DNA of 64,000 nucleotides from Paraburkholderia sp. Ac-20340 (GTDB lineage Bacteria > Pseudomonadota > Gammaproteobacteria > Burkholderiales > Burkholderiaceae), in contig NZ_JAAGPR010000025.1 of NCBI RefSeq assembly GCF_017104965.1, positions 58,748 through 122,747 of the forward strand, read 5' to 3'. This document shows, in pieces, positions 45,396 to 53,579 of the stretch. Every line of letters starts with the position of its first letter. The first letter of the stretch is position 1. The notes below the pieces were generated by a model, which saw only the letters and a program-made list of their open reading frames with translations, was not told the origin of the DNA and ran no database searches. The translations under genes and the position numbers were made by a program.

Positions 45396-46296
45396 ACGCC
45401 CTGAGCGGCGCGGGCACATGACGCCGCCCAGGATAGTAGAGAAATGGCCCGGAGAATTCCGGCCACCAGTCCGCCAGCACCGGCACCAGCGCACCGCTGG
45501 CGAAATGCGGCGCAAGCATGTCCTCGAACAGCGCCACCACGCCCGCGCCGCGCAGCGCCATTTCCGTCACGAGATCGAGCGACCCGGCGGGCTTCACCAC
45601 CACTTGCCCCGGCGGATCGAGCCGCACGGTTTCGCCATCGCGCTGATATTCCCAGATCGCCATCGCGCCGCCCGCAAAACGGATGCGCAGGCACGCATGA
45701 TCGAGCAGATCGCGCGGATGTTCAGGCACGCCGCGCGCCGCGAGATAAGCGGGCGAAGCGGCGGTGGCAAAGCGCTGCGTGCGCGGGCCGATCGGCAGCG
45801 CGATCATGTCCTGATCGAGCCGCTCGTCGTAGCGGATGCCCGCATCGCAACCGGCCTGCAACACATCGACGAAACCGTCCTCCACCATCACTTCCACGCG
45901 GATTTCCGGATAGGCCTGCGCGAACGGCGCGAGGATCGGCGGCAGCACGCTGCGCGCGACATTGGCCGGCACATTCAGGCGCAGCACGCCAGCGGGCCGG
46001 TCGCGATAACCGTTGAGCACGTCGAGCGCCGCTTTCATTTCGGCGAACAGCGGCGTGATGGTTTCGAGCAGACGTTGCCCCGCTTCGGTCGGCGCGACGC
46101 TGCGCGTGGTGCGATTGAGCAAGCGCAGCCCGAGCTTCGTTTCGAGCCGTCGCACGGCAGTGCTCAAACTGGACGCCGACACGCCGCCCGTGCGCGCCGC
46201 ATCGCGAAAACCGCCCGCCCGCGCGACAGCGGCGAATGCGGCAAGGTCGTTCATCTCGAAGGCGAGATTCGGCTGCAGACGCGTTTCCTGATTCAT
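45361..46296 (-). CDS. LysR family regulator divergent from aldo-keto reductase
   Basis: A 311-residue LysR regulator with helix-turn-helix FAAVARAGGFRDAARTGGVSASSLSTAVRRLE and a substrate-binding-like domain ending in FIDFLKSMDDS. ATG 46296 gives MNQETRLQPNLAFEMNDLAAF; the internal ATG at 46254 is an alternative. It is read away from the aldo-keto reductase gene, with a perfect palindrome in between, so it most likely controls that gene and itself. Confidence 0.87.
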   Translation of the reverse strand: MNQETRLQPNLAFEMNDLAAFAAVARAGGFRDAARTGGVSASSLSTAVRRLETKLGLRLLNRTTRSVAPTEAGQRLLETITPLFAEMKAALDVLNGYRDRPAGVLRLNVPANVARSVLPPILAPFAQAYPEIRVEVMVEDGFVDVLQAGCDAGIRYDERLDQDMIALPIGPRTQRFATAASPAYLAARGVPEHPRDLLDHACLRIRFAGGAMAIWEYQRDGETVRLDPPGQVVVKPAGSLDLVTEMALRGAGVVALFEDMLAPHFASGALVPVLADWWPEFSGPFLYYPGRRHVPAPLRAFIDFLKSMDDS

Positions 46297-46326
46297 GGCG
46301 ATGGCGTGTGAGTACAGACATCGCCA

Positions 46327-46346
46327 TTGTGCAAAATTTTGCACAA
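46327..46346. promoter_or_regulatory. Perfect 20-base palindrome in a divergent promoter
   Basis: TTGTGCAAAATTTTGCACAA is a perfect inverted repeat, 30 bases from the LysR start and 77 bases from the aldo-keto reductase start. It is A+T-rich in an otherwise GC-rich region, symmetrical and centrally placed, so a dimeric regulator site is likely. The adjacent LysR protein is the natural candidate. Confidence 0.7.
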
Positions 46347-46423
46347 CCCGTGCGGATCAGATGGGATTATCCAACAGCGCAACTGCGCCCATACCGGCGC
46401 CATCCCTTTTCGAGGAGAACGCC

Positions 46424-47317
46424 ATGACGCAAGCAACGCAGACGCAGACTCAGTCCCCCGCACGCCGCTTCAATCTCGCTGGCCGCGCGGTCAACCGCAT
46501 GGGCTATGGCGCCATGCAACTCGCTGGTCCTGGCGTGTTCGGGCCGCCGAAAGACCGCGCGCAGGCCGTCGCGGTGCTGCGCGAAGCCATCGCGCTGGGC
46601 GTGAATCACATCGATACCAGCGATTTTTACGGCCCGCACGTGACCAACCAGATCATCCGCGAGGCGCTGCATCCGTATCCCGCCGATCTCACGCTCGTAA
46701 CCAAGGTGGGCGCGGTGCGCGACGACCAGGGCGCCTGGCTGCCCGCGCAAGACCCCGCCGATCTCGAACGTGCCGTTCACGACAATCTGCGCAATCTCGG
46801 CCTGGAAACGCTGGATATCGTGAATCTGCGCGTCATGGGCGACGTCCACCAGCCCTCCGAAGGCCCGATCGAGCGTCAGATGGACGCGCTCGCGACGCTG
46901 CGCCAGCGCGGCCTCGTGCGCGACATCGGCCTGTCGAACGCGACGGCAAAGCAGATCGCCGACGCCAGCCGCATCGCGCCGATCGTCTGCGTGCAGAACC
47001 ACTACAACCTCGTGAATCGCACCGACGACGCGCTGATCGACACGCTCGCCGCCCAGGGCATCGCCTATGTGCCGTTCTTCCCGCTCGGCGGATTCACGCC
47101 GATTCAATCGTCGGCGCTGTCGGATATCGCGCAGTCGCTGGGCGCAACGCCGATGACCGTCGCGCTCGCCTGGCTGCTGCATCGCGCGCCCAATGTGCTG
47201 CTGATTCCGGGGACGTCGTCAGTTGCGCATCTGCGCGAGAACATGCAGGCGGAGTCGCTCGCGCTGAGCGCGGACGTGCTCGCGAAGCTCGACGCGATCG
47301 GCAGGCAGGCGGCCTGA
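46424..47317 (+). CDS. Aldo/keto reductase family oxidoreductase
   Basis: A 297-residue NADPH-dependent aldo-keto reductase. The catalytic tetrad is visible: Asp in NHIDTSDFYGPH, Tyr in DFYG, Lys in TLVTKVGAV; the usual His position falls at LRVMGD, where Met-Gly replaces it, as in some members of this subgroup. The cofactor motif VLLIPGTSSVAHLRENM is at the C-terminus. GAGGAG precedes ATG 46424. It is probably induced through the divergent LysR protein by an electrophile or toxic aldehyde; this is inference. Confidence 0.88.
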   Translation: MTQATQTQTQSPARRFNLAGRAVNRMGYGAMQLAGPGVFGPPKDRAQAVAVLREAIALGVNHIDTSDFYGPHVTNQIIREALHPYPADLTLVTKVGAVRDDQGAWLPAQDPADLERAVHDNLRNLGLETLDIVNLRVMGDVHQPSEGPIERQMDALATLRQRGLVRDIGLSNATAKQIADASRIAPIVCVQNHYNLVNRTDDALIDTLAAQGIAYVPFFPLGGFTPIQSSALSDIAQSLGATPMTVALAWLLHRAPNVLLIPGTSSVAHLRENMQAESLALSADVLAKLDAIGRQAA

Positions 47318-47484
47318 GCGTAATCATGCCGGTTTGAGTCGCGGGCCCTGGGCGAAAGAACGCGAAAGGTGAGCCGCCGCACACGCGGGTATGGACCTTG
47401 CATCCAGAATGGTTTCAGCGTGGATTCGGCGGCGATCCGGCATCGGTTCGCCGCCAGCGGCACGCGTTTCCGGGAGGACCGACG

Positions 47485-47927
47485 ATGCCTGCAAACCCAA
47501 ACCGGCAGCGCACTCGCCTGGCGGCATGGCTAGCGGCGCTGGCCTTGTTCGCATTCGACGCGCAAAACGCCCTGGCAGCCGGAAAATTCGACGGCACCTG
47601 GAGCGTCACGCTCACCTGCGCGACCGGCCCGGACGGCGCTTACAGCTATACCTTCCATTTTCCGGCCACCGTCGTCGATGGCGTGATGCACGGCGAACGC
47701 GGCGATAAAGGCCGCGGCGGCTGGTTCACACTCGACGGCAAGATCGAACCCGATGGCGCCGCCACCTTGCTCGGTCAGGGGCTGACCAGCGCACCCGGCT
47801 ATTCGGTCGGCCATCTCGATCCGCGCACGCCTTACGAGACAACATCAGCGCCCATTTCGACGCGGCTTCGGGCACCGGCTCGCGCACGACCACGCGACAA
47901 TGCGACTTCGTGTTCGTGAAGCAATAA
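47485..47927 (+). pseudogene. Exported protein gene with a frameshift near its end
   Basis: The frame from ATG 47485 (after CGGGAGGACC) encodes a signal peptide (AAWLAALALFAFDAQNALAA) and a beta-rich domain (GKFDGTWSVTLTCATGPDGAYSYTFHF). After DPRTPY at about 47835 the frame goes into Arg/Ala-rich sequence, while another frame continues naturally from 47841 as NISAHFDAASGTGSRTTTRQCDFVFVKQ to a stop at 47927. The Cys in RQCDF pairs logically with LTC. A single-base loss near 47836-47840 explains this; it may be a true mutation or a sequencing error. Confidence 0.7.
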
Positions 47928-48114
47928 GCGCACGCCGGCATTGGCACACAAACCGCACACAACTCGCACACAACCCGCAGACGAAAAAAAGCCGCGGCTC
48001 GAACACCGCGGCTCATCAAGTCCTGCCACTCTCATCCGCCGCGCGCCGCTCCCTCAAACGGCGCGCGCGGGAACCCCGTGCTTGTCCTGTGTCAGTTCGT
48101 ATGCAGAAACCGCA

Positions 48115-48348
48115 TCAGGTTTGCGGATCTGCCGATGCGTCACCAGCGTCGGCTTGCTGCGTGCCGTCGTCGGCGGGCTTTTCATCCTCTTTCTTCTCGA
48201 CCATCTTTTCGAGCGCCCCCGCGCCTTCGAAACCGGCGACCGCTGCGGCCGCCTTGGTCAGAAAACCGGCGTCAGGATCAACCTTCTCCGCCGCTTCGAC
48301 GGCCGCCACTGCGCCGGCGATTTCGCCCACCTTGTCCAGAATGCCCAT
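48115..48348 (-). CDS. Small Ala/Glu-rich hypothetical protein
   Basis: A 77-residue acidic protein starting MGILDKVGEIAGAVAAVEAAEK, with a Gly/Ala-rich amphipathic middle and a charged tail EKMVEKKEDEKPADDG. GGAGGGG lies four bases before ATG 48348. No transmembrane helix or motif is clear. No named function is known to me. Confidence 0.7.
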   Translation of the reverse strand: MGILDKVGEIAGAVAAVEAAEKVDPDAGFLTKAAAAVAGFEGAGALEKMVEKKEDEKPADDGTQQADAGDASADPQT

Positions 48349-48620
48349 TTGACCCCTCCGGTTCATGCGAGTTGGCGCGTGGGCGGCGAAAAAATCCGCC
48401 CGCTGCGCCGCCGATGCCACCACTACGATCCCTGCGTTTTTGCCTGTCGAGGTGCCGCCGACATCGTGCTGACGACGGCGCACCGTTCTCCCACCGCATG
48501 CGCCTCATGCGACCTGAATCGAGGCGCTAACGTTGATGCATTGTGGGCGAGCGCGACAGGCTCAGCAATCATAAATCGCTGTTTCTGACAATGGTTAACG
48601 ATTCAATCTTCGGATGTTTA

Positions 48621-48649
48621 TTGCGATGCATCAATGACTTACCTATACT
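48621..48649 (+). promoter_or_regulatory. Sigma-70 type promoter of a candidate small RNA
   Basis: TTGCGA at 48621-48626 and TATACT at 48644-48649 are separated by 17 bases, matching the sigma-70 spacing exactly. No coding start follows before a terminator 40 bases further on. This predicts a short transcript beginning near 48656. Confidence 0.6.
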
Positions 48650-48655
48650 TTCTTC

Positions 48656-48713
48656 GTCTCCTCCATGTCTCCTTTGACGTGGTTCAAGCCCGCCTCCCCG
48701 CGGGCTTTTTTCT
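48656..48713 (+). ncRNA. Candidate orphan small RNA with anti-Shine-Dalgarno motif
   Basis: Between the promoter at 48621-48649 and the terminator at 48686-48713 there is room for a transcript of about 58 bases. It contains CGTCTCCTCCATGTCTCC, a pyrimidine-rich single-stranded segment with TCTCCTCC, able to pair with ribosome-binding sites, as seen in several Hfq-dependent regulators of alpha- and beta-proteobacteria. The only nearby genes are divergent or downstream with their own starts. Expression is not shown; the call rests on the promoter-terminator pairing. Confidence 0.5.
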
Positions 48714-48716
48714 TTT
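48686..48716 (+). terminator. Rho-independent terminator of the candidate small RNA
   Basis: AAGCCCGC (48686-48693) pairs with GCGGGCTT (48700-48707) around a six-base loop, followed by a T-rich run to 48716. It lies about 100 bases before the LysE gene and cannot serve any visible upstream plus-strand gene. Confidence 0.8.
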
Positions 48717-48812
48717 ACGCGGCACGCATCGCAGCGGAGTGCCTCGCCCCGCCCACGCATGCGCTGGCATAATCCTGGTTCCTTTTTTCTTCCCCCTTGC
48801 CAGGCCGTTGCA

Positions 48813-49454
48813 ATGAACCTCCATACCTGGTGGCTGTTCCTCGCCACTGTCTTCGTCGTCTGCGCCATCCCCGGCCCCAATATGCTGCTCATCATGTCGC
48901 ACGGCGCGCAGTACGGTCTGCGCCGCACCAGCGCGACCATGGGCGGCTGCCTGTCCGCGCTCGTGCTGATGCTGGCCGTCTCCGCCGCCGGGCTGGGCGT
49001 GTTCCTGCAGGCATGGCCGACGATGTTCAACGTGCTGCGTTTTGTCGGCGCGGGTTATCTGGTGTATCTGGGCATCAAGGCCTGGAGCGCGCCGGTCGAG
49101 CGCAACGAAGCCGCCGACGCCAGCGCGCAAGCGCTCGCCGCCCGCCCGGCACGTTCGCCCGGCACGCTGTTCCGCAACGGTTTTCTGGTGGCCAGCAGCA
49201 ATCCGAAGGCGATTCTGTTCGCCGCCGCGCTGCTGCCGCAGTTCATCGACGCGAGCCGTCCCACGCTGCCGCAATTCGGCGTGCTGGTGGCGACGTTCGC
49301 GGTGTGCGAAGTGAGCTGGTATCTGGTTTATGCGAGCTTCGGCACGCGCATCGGTGTCACGCTCAAGAGCCAGCGCGTGGCGAAGGTATTCAATCGCGTG
49401 ACCGGTGGCGTTTTTGTCGGCTTCGGCGCGATGATGGCTTTGATGCGGCAGTAA
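48813..49454 (+). CDS. LysE family amino acid exporter
   Basis: A 213-residue RhtB/LysE-type exporter of about six helices. The N-terminal WWLFLATVFVVCAIPGPNMLLIMSHGAQYGLRRT is the family signature (PGPN), followed by GAGYLVYLGIKAW and FRNGFLVASSNPKAILFAAALLPQFI. It exports amino acids or homoserine lactone-type compounds; the substrate cannot be read. A strong terminator follows. Confidence 0.9.
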   Translation: MNLHTWWLFLATVFVVCAIPGPNMLLIMSHGAQYGLRRTSATMGGCLSALVLMLAVSAAGLGVFLQAWPTMFNVLRFVGAGYLVYLGIKAWSAPVERNEAADASAQALAARPARSPGTLFRNGFLVASSNPKAILFAAALLPQFIDASRPTLPQFGVLVATFAVCEVSWYLVYASFGTRIGVTLKSQRVAKVFNRVTGGVFVGFGAMMALMRQ

Positions 49455-49509
49455 GCGGTAGCGCGCCGCGAAGAAAGTGACCTAAGAAACAAGTGACCCA
49501 GGAAACACG

Positions 49510-49536
49510 AAGGGCGGCCTCGAGCCGCCCTTTTTT
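49510..49536. terminator. Strong terminator after lysE
   Basis: AAGGGCGGC (49510-49518) pairs with GCCGCCCTT (49524-49532), followed by T residues to 49536. It lies between convergent genes (lysE and the MHYT gene). Confidence 0.85.
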
Positions 49537-49557
49537 ATGCGCGCCGGAATAGGCCGA

Positions 49558-50349
49558 TCAATGCGCCGGATTACGGCGATTGATGTGCTCGTCCAGGATC
49601 GCATCGGCGATGGCGCGGGCGCGTTTGCTGGAACGGGCGTCGAGCATGGCGATGACAATCGATGCCGCGAAAATCAACAGGCTGAACGTGACGACGATGC
49701 CGGCCAGCCAGGGCACCGGCATATTGCGCAAGTCGGATACCGAATAGCTGCCCGCCTCGAAATGCGCCGCGGCCATGCCGCAGTAGTGCATCCCGCATAC
49801 CGCCACGCCCATCACGACCGCCGAGCTGATCTGGCGCGTGCGGCGCATCGCGCTGCGGCGGCGCAGATCGAAGGCCAGCAGCAACGCCGCCCCGCTCGCA
49901 ATGATCGCGATGATGACGGAGAGGATCACTAACCAGGTCTGGTAGTGAATGGCGGGACAGATATCCATCGCCCACATGCCGAGATAATGCATGCCGGCGA
50001 CGCCGAGACCCATCGCGACGGCGGCGCCCGCGAGCAGCGGCCAGCGCAATTCATAGCGGCACAGCGGCAGAAAACCGATGGCGGACGCAACGATTGCAAT
50101 CGCGAGCGAAGCCAGCGTAGCGGGAATGTTGTAGCCGACCGCGATCGGCAGATGGAACGCCAGCATCGCGATGAAGTGCATCGACCAGATGCCGAGCCCC
50201 ATGATGCAGCCGCCGAATGCAATCCACGGCAACAGCGGACGTTTGCCGATCACATCCAGACGATCGGAAATATCCAATGCCGTGAACGATGCGAAGATCG
50301 CCAGCAGACAGGAAAGCGCGACAAGCGAGGGATCGTAGTAGCCGGTCAT
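49558..50349 (-). CDS. MHYT domain membrane sensor (stand-alone)
   Basis: A 263-residue integral membrane protein with seven predicted helices. The repeated MHYT motifs are seen as IWSMHFIAMLAF, GVAGMHYLGMWAMD and AVCGMHYCGMAAAH; these are proposed to bind copper and sense oxygen, CO or NO. The tail after helix 7 is short and basic (DARSSKRARAIADAILDEHINRRN), so no GGDEF, EAL or LytTR output domain is present. It must signal through a partner or sense on its own. Confidence 0.88.
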   Translation of the reverse strand: MTGYYDPSLVALSCLLAIFASFTALDISDRLDVIGKRPLLPWIAFGGCIMGLGIWSMHFIAMLAFHLPIAVGYNIPATLASLAIAIVASAIGFLPLCRYELRWPLLAGAAVAMGLGVAGMHYLGMWAMDICPAIHYQTWLVILSVIIAIIASGAALLLAFDLRRRSAMRRTRQISSAVVMGVAVCGMHYCGMAAAHFEAGSYSVSDLRNMPVPWLAGIVVTFSLLIFAASIVIAMLDARSSKRARAIADAILDEHINRRNPAH

Positions 50350-50688
50350 GTTCGTTCAACTCGTGTGAACTGCGTTGTGCGAGGCTCGAGCCAGGACGCG
50401 AGTACCACTTCCCCGGGCGTCCGTTTCGTCTTAACAATCACATCGAGTATACATAGAAACCTTTGCGCGCAATAGCAAGGCAGAACCCGAATCACGCAAA
50501 AGCGAACATGAGCGAATACGTAGAAATGACCGCTTTTTTAGGGGCTTTCTGACGATCTGAACGATTGTAGAACGTGATTTATGCAAACAGCATTAAATCT
50601 TTAGAAGCGAAACTCAGTCGATATTTAGTTAATAGCGCAATAGTGAAACGGGCATGCGCACCTTGAGGGCGCATGCCCGGTAACGCAG
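50350..50688. other. Intergenic region between HPP and MHYT genes
   Basis: About 340 bases without a gene. It holds the HPP terminator hairpin and the MHYT promoter; a minus-strand TATACT-like element lies in the A+T-richer part at about 50450. A stretch of low GC (50500-50640) stands out but contains no recognisable element. Confidence 0.5.
50649..50679 (-). terminator. Hairpin downstream of the HPP gene
   Basis: CGGGCATGCGC (50649-50659) pairs perfectly with 50669-50679 (11 bases, nine-base loop), 10 bases after the HPP stop. On the minus strand it is followed by TTTCACTA, a weak T tract. Confidence 0.65.
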
Positions 50689-51201
50689 TCACTTTCGCGG
50701 CGCGGGCCACGAACCGCGTTTGACGATCGACCAGTAAACCCAACCGGTCAAGGCCAGCGCAACGGCTCCGAGCAGCGTGGGCAACAGCAGAAACGACCAG
50801 CCCGGCTGCGCCATGAAAATGATGACGGGATTGCTGCCTGCGGGCGGATGCACGGTCCGCGTGAGCATCATCAGCATCAATGCGCAGGCGGCGGCGCATG
50901 CCATCGGCATGTAGCCGGGGCCGAACAGGTGCAGGCAGAGCAAGCCGGTCAAGGACGTCAGCACATGACCGCCGATGATGTTACGCGGCTGTGAAAACGG
51001 GCTGGCCGGAAAACCGAACAGCAGCACGCAGGTCGCGCCAAACGAACCGAGCATCCAGGGTTGCGCGCTCTTTTGTGCCAGCGTACCGACGAGAGCCAGC
51101 GCAACGAACGCGCCCAGACCGGCCAGCGCAATGCTGCCGGCCTGAACGCGCCACGTTGCGGCCCCGTTGGTTCCGGCGCTAACGGCGGACGGGGAGGTCA
51201 T
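50689..51201 (-). CDS. HPP family membrane protein
   Basis: A 170-residue protein with about four helices and the family motif TVHPPAGSNPVIIFM near residue 115, preceded by WMLGSFGATCVLLFGFPASPFSQPRNIIGGH. HPP proteins of cyanobacteria and chloroplasts transport nitrite. The gene starts five bases after the formate dehydrogenase stop, so both are probably co-translated. An anion channel for formate or nitrite is a possible role; that is inference from context. Confidence 0.87.
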   Translation of the reverse strand: MTSPSAVSAGTNGAATWRVQAGSIALAGLGAFVALALVGTLAQKSAQPWMLGSFGATCVLLFGFPASPFSQPRNIIGGHVLTSLTGLLCLHLFGPGYMPMACAAACALMLMMLTRTVHPPAGSNPVIIFMAQPGWSFLLLPTLLGAVALALTGWVYWSIVKRGSWPAPRK

Positions 51202-51206
51202 GGTTC

Positions 51207-52409
51207 TCAGGCCACCTTGAAGCGCGCCGCTTCTTCCGAGCCCTTCGTCGCGTTGCCGGCGCTATAGGAATGCGCGCCCACGCCCGCGAGTTCCCCGCCC
51301 TGCACGATCAGATATTCATCGCGGATCGGGCGGCCTTCGAAATAGCACTCGAGAATTTCGCGCGTGCCGGCCGCGTAGCGCGCCTGCGCCGAAAGACTCG
51401 TGCCGGAGATATGCGGCGTCATGCCCTGATGCGGCATGCTGCGCCACGGGTGATCGGCCGGCGCGGGCTGCGGGAACCACACGTCGCCGCCGTAGCCCGC
51501 AAGCTGGCCGCTCTTGAGCGCATCGACAACGGCGTCGCGGTCGCAGAGCTTGCCGCGCGCCGTGTTGATCAGGTAGGCGCCGCGCTTGAAATGCTTGAGC
51601 GTCGCCGCGTTGATCATATGCTCGGTTTCCGGGTGCAGCGGGCAATTCAGCGTCACGACATCGCACGCCTTCGCCAGACTTTCCAGGCTCGTGTGATACG
51701 TGAGGTTCAGTTCCTTTTCGACCGATTCGGGTAAACGGTGACGATCGAGATAATGCAGTTTCATATCGAACGGCTTGAGCAGACGCAGCACGCGCAGGCC
51801 GATACGTCCCGCCGCAACCGTGCCCACATGCATGCCTTCGACGTCATACGAACGCTCGACGCAATCGGCGATATTCCAGCCGCCCTTATTTGCTATGTTC
51901 TGCGAAGGAATGTAGTTACGCACCAGCGCGAGGGTCGTCATCACCACATGTTCGGCCACGCTGTTGCTGTTGCAATACGTGACTTCCGCCACGGTGATGC
52001 CGCGATCCATCGCGGCCTGCAGATCGGTGTGATCCGAACCGATACCGGCGGTCACGATCATCTTGAGCTTGCGCGCTTTCGCAATGCGCTCGGCGGTCAT
52101 ATAGGCCGGCCAGAACGGCTGCGAAATCACGATCTCGGCGTCATGCAATTCGCGGTCGAGCACGCTGTCCGAACCGTCCTTGCTCGAGGTGACGATCAGT
52201 TGGTGGCCGTTCGATTCCAGATACTGGCGCAAGCCCAGTTCGCCCGACACGCAGCCCAGCAAATGCCCCGGCGTGAAGTCGATGCCGCGCGGCGTGGGCG
52301 TGGTTTGACCGTCGGGATAACGGGTGATTTCGGGAAGCGTGTCACGGGCATACTGCTTCGGCATACCGTTGACCGGATCGTCGTACAGCACACAAATGAT
52401 TTTTGCCAC
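51207..52409 (-). CDS. NAD-dependent formate dehydrogenase (D-2-hydroxyacid dehydrogenase family)
   Basis: A 400-residue enzyme, the same size as the Pseudomonas sp. 101 formate dehydrogenase, that oxidises formate to CO2 making NADH, without metal. The NAD fold VGTVAAGRIGLRVLRLLKPFD, the N-terminal substrate loop (ISQPFWPAYMT) and the catalytic HPWRSMPHQGMTPHISGTSLSAQ with its His are present. The start is GTG 52409 with GGAGAC upstream; the frame extends to 52568 without a ribosome site. The upstream LysR gene on the same strand and the coupled HPP gene form one locus. Confidence 0.9.
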   Translation of the reverse strand: MAKIICVLYDDPVNGMPKQYARDTLPEITRYPDGQTTPTPRGIDFTPGHLLGCVSGELGLRQYLESNGHQLIVTSSKDGSDSVLDRELHDAEIVISQPFWPAYMTAERIAKARKLKMIVTAGIGSDHTDLQAAMDRGITVAEVTYCNSNSVAEHVVMTTLALVRNYIPSQNIANKGGWNIADCVERSYDVEGMHVGTVAAGRIGLRVLRLLKPFDMKLHYLDRHRLPESVEKELNLTYHTSLESLAKACDVVTLNCPLHPETEHMINAATLKHFKRGAYLINTARGKLCDRDAVVDALKSGQLAGYGGDVWFPQPAPADHPWRSMPHQGMTPHISGTSLSAQARYAAGTREILECYFEGRPIRDEYLIVQGGELAGVGAHSYSAGNATKGSEEAARFKVA

Positions 52410-52586
52410 GATATCTGTCTCCACTCTGATTGAACAGGAACCGGTGCACTGTGGCAGCCGGCTTTCCGGTCGCGTTGCTTGTGTTCCAGCGACAGACAGA
52501 GTGTTGTCGATGAGGCGCACACGGGTCCAATCGATTCGACGGATTGGCTGATAAGCGCGGCTTATCAACCATGCGCCCGCAACGAT

Positions 52587-53501
52587 TCATGGGCGATCGA
52601 GCAAGGCGTCGAACTCGTCCTGCAGATCGAGTTGCTTCGCGGCCTCCCACATCGCCGCAACGTGGCGCGGCCGCGAAGGCAGATTGCGGGTAATCAGGCC
52701 GATTTCGCGCGTGACTTCGGGTTCGAGCGGCGTCGCTTTCATCTGGCGCGCGCTATCCGCAATGCTCAGCACGCTATGCGGCAGCACGGTATGCAGGCGC
52801 GCATGCTGCACGTTGGCGATCAAGGCAAGCAGCGAATCCGCCTCCAGAATCACTTTGGGCTCCACGCCCGCGCGCCGGAACGCGGCATTGATCACCTGAC
52901 GGTTCTGCATCGACGAATCCAGCAGCGCGAACTGCAATTCGCCCACATCGTCCCAGCGACCGGCGCCCTTGCACGCGCCCGCACCGGAATCTGCCGGCGA
53001 CATCAGCACGTAGCGTTCGCAGTAAAGCGAAAGCACGTCGAAGCCCGCCTGGGTGTGATCGTCGAGATAGGTGAAGCCGATGTCGAGATCGTAATCGTCG
53101 AGCTGGCGCAGGATCGCCGCCGAACTCAAGGAGCGCACCGAATAGCACAGCAGCGGATGCGCCTCGCGGCAAGCCGCCAGCAGCAGATTGACGATGGGCA
53201 TGGTGGTGGGAATCACGCCGATCCTGATCGTGCCGGTCAGCATGCGCGAAGCGAGCGCGTCCTGGCGCATATGTTCGAGCGCGGCAATCGTCTCGCGCGC
53301 CCAGCCGAGAATGCGCTCGCCGTCTTCGGTGAAGCCCAGGAAGCGGCGGCCGCGCCGCACGATCATGAGGCCGAGTTCGGCTTCGAGACTGCGTATCGCC
53401 GACGAAAGCGCCGGTTGCGAGACATTGCACAGCTCGGCGGCGCGCGCGAAGTGCTGCTCTTTGGCGAGCGTCACCAGGTAGTTGAGTTGCCGTATGAACA
53501 T
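52587..53501 (-). CDS. LysR family regulator upstream of formate dehydrogenase
   Basis: A 304-residue LysR regulator with MFIRQLNYLVTLAKEQHFARAAELCNVSQPALSSAIRSLE at the N-terminus. It is read in the same direction as formate dehydrogenase, about 180 bases upstream. Control of that gene by formate or formaldehyde metabolism is likely from position but not shown. Confidence 0.88.
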   Translation of the reverse strand: MFIRQLNYLVTLAKEQHFARAAELCNVSQPALSSAIRSLEAELGLMIVRRGRRFLGFTEDGERILGWARETIAALEHMRQDALASRMLTGTIRIGVIPTTMPIVNLLLAACREAHPLLCYSVRSLSSAAILRQLDDYDLDIGFTYLDDHTQAGFDVLSLYCERYVLMSPADSGAGACKGAGRWDDVGELQFALLDSSMQNRQVINAAFRRAGVEPKVILEADSLLALIANVQHARLHTVLPHSVLSIADSARQMKATPLEPEVTREIGLITRNLPSRPRHVAAMWEAAKQLDLQDEFDALLDRP

Positions 53502-53579
53502 CGCTCGTACCTCGGGTTGCGGGGTCGCGGGCGCGAGTTTGCCCCGCGCCCTTCGATATATCGAGCGATATATTACGCT

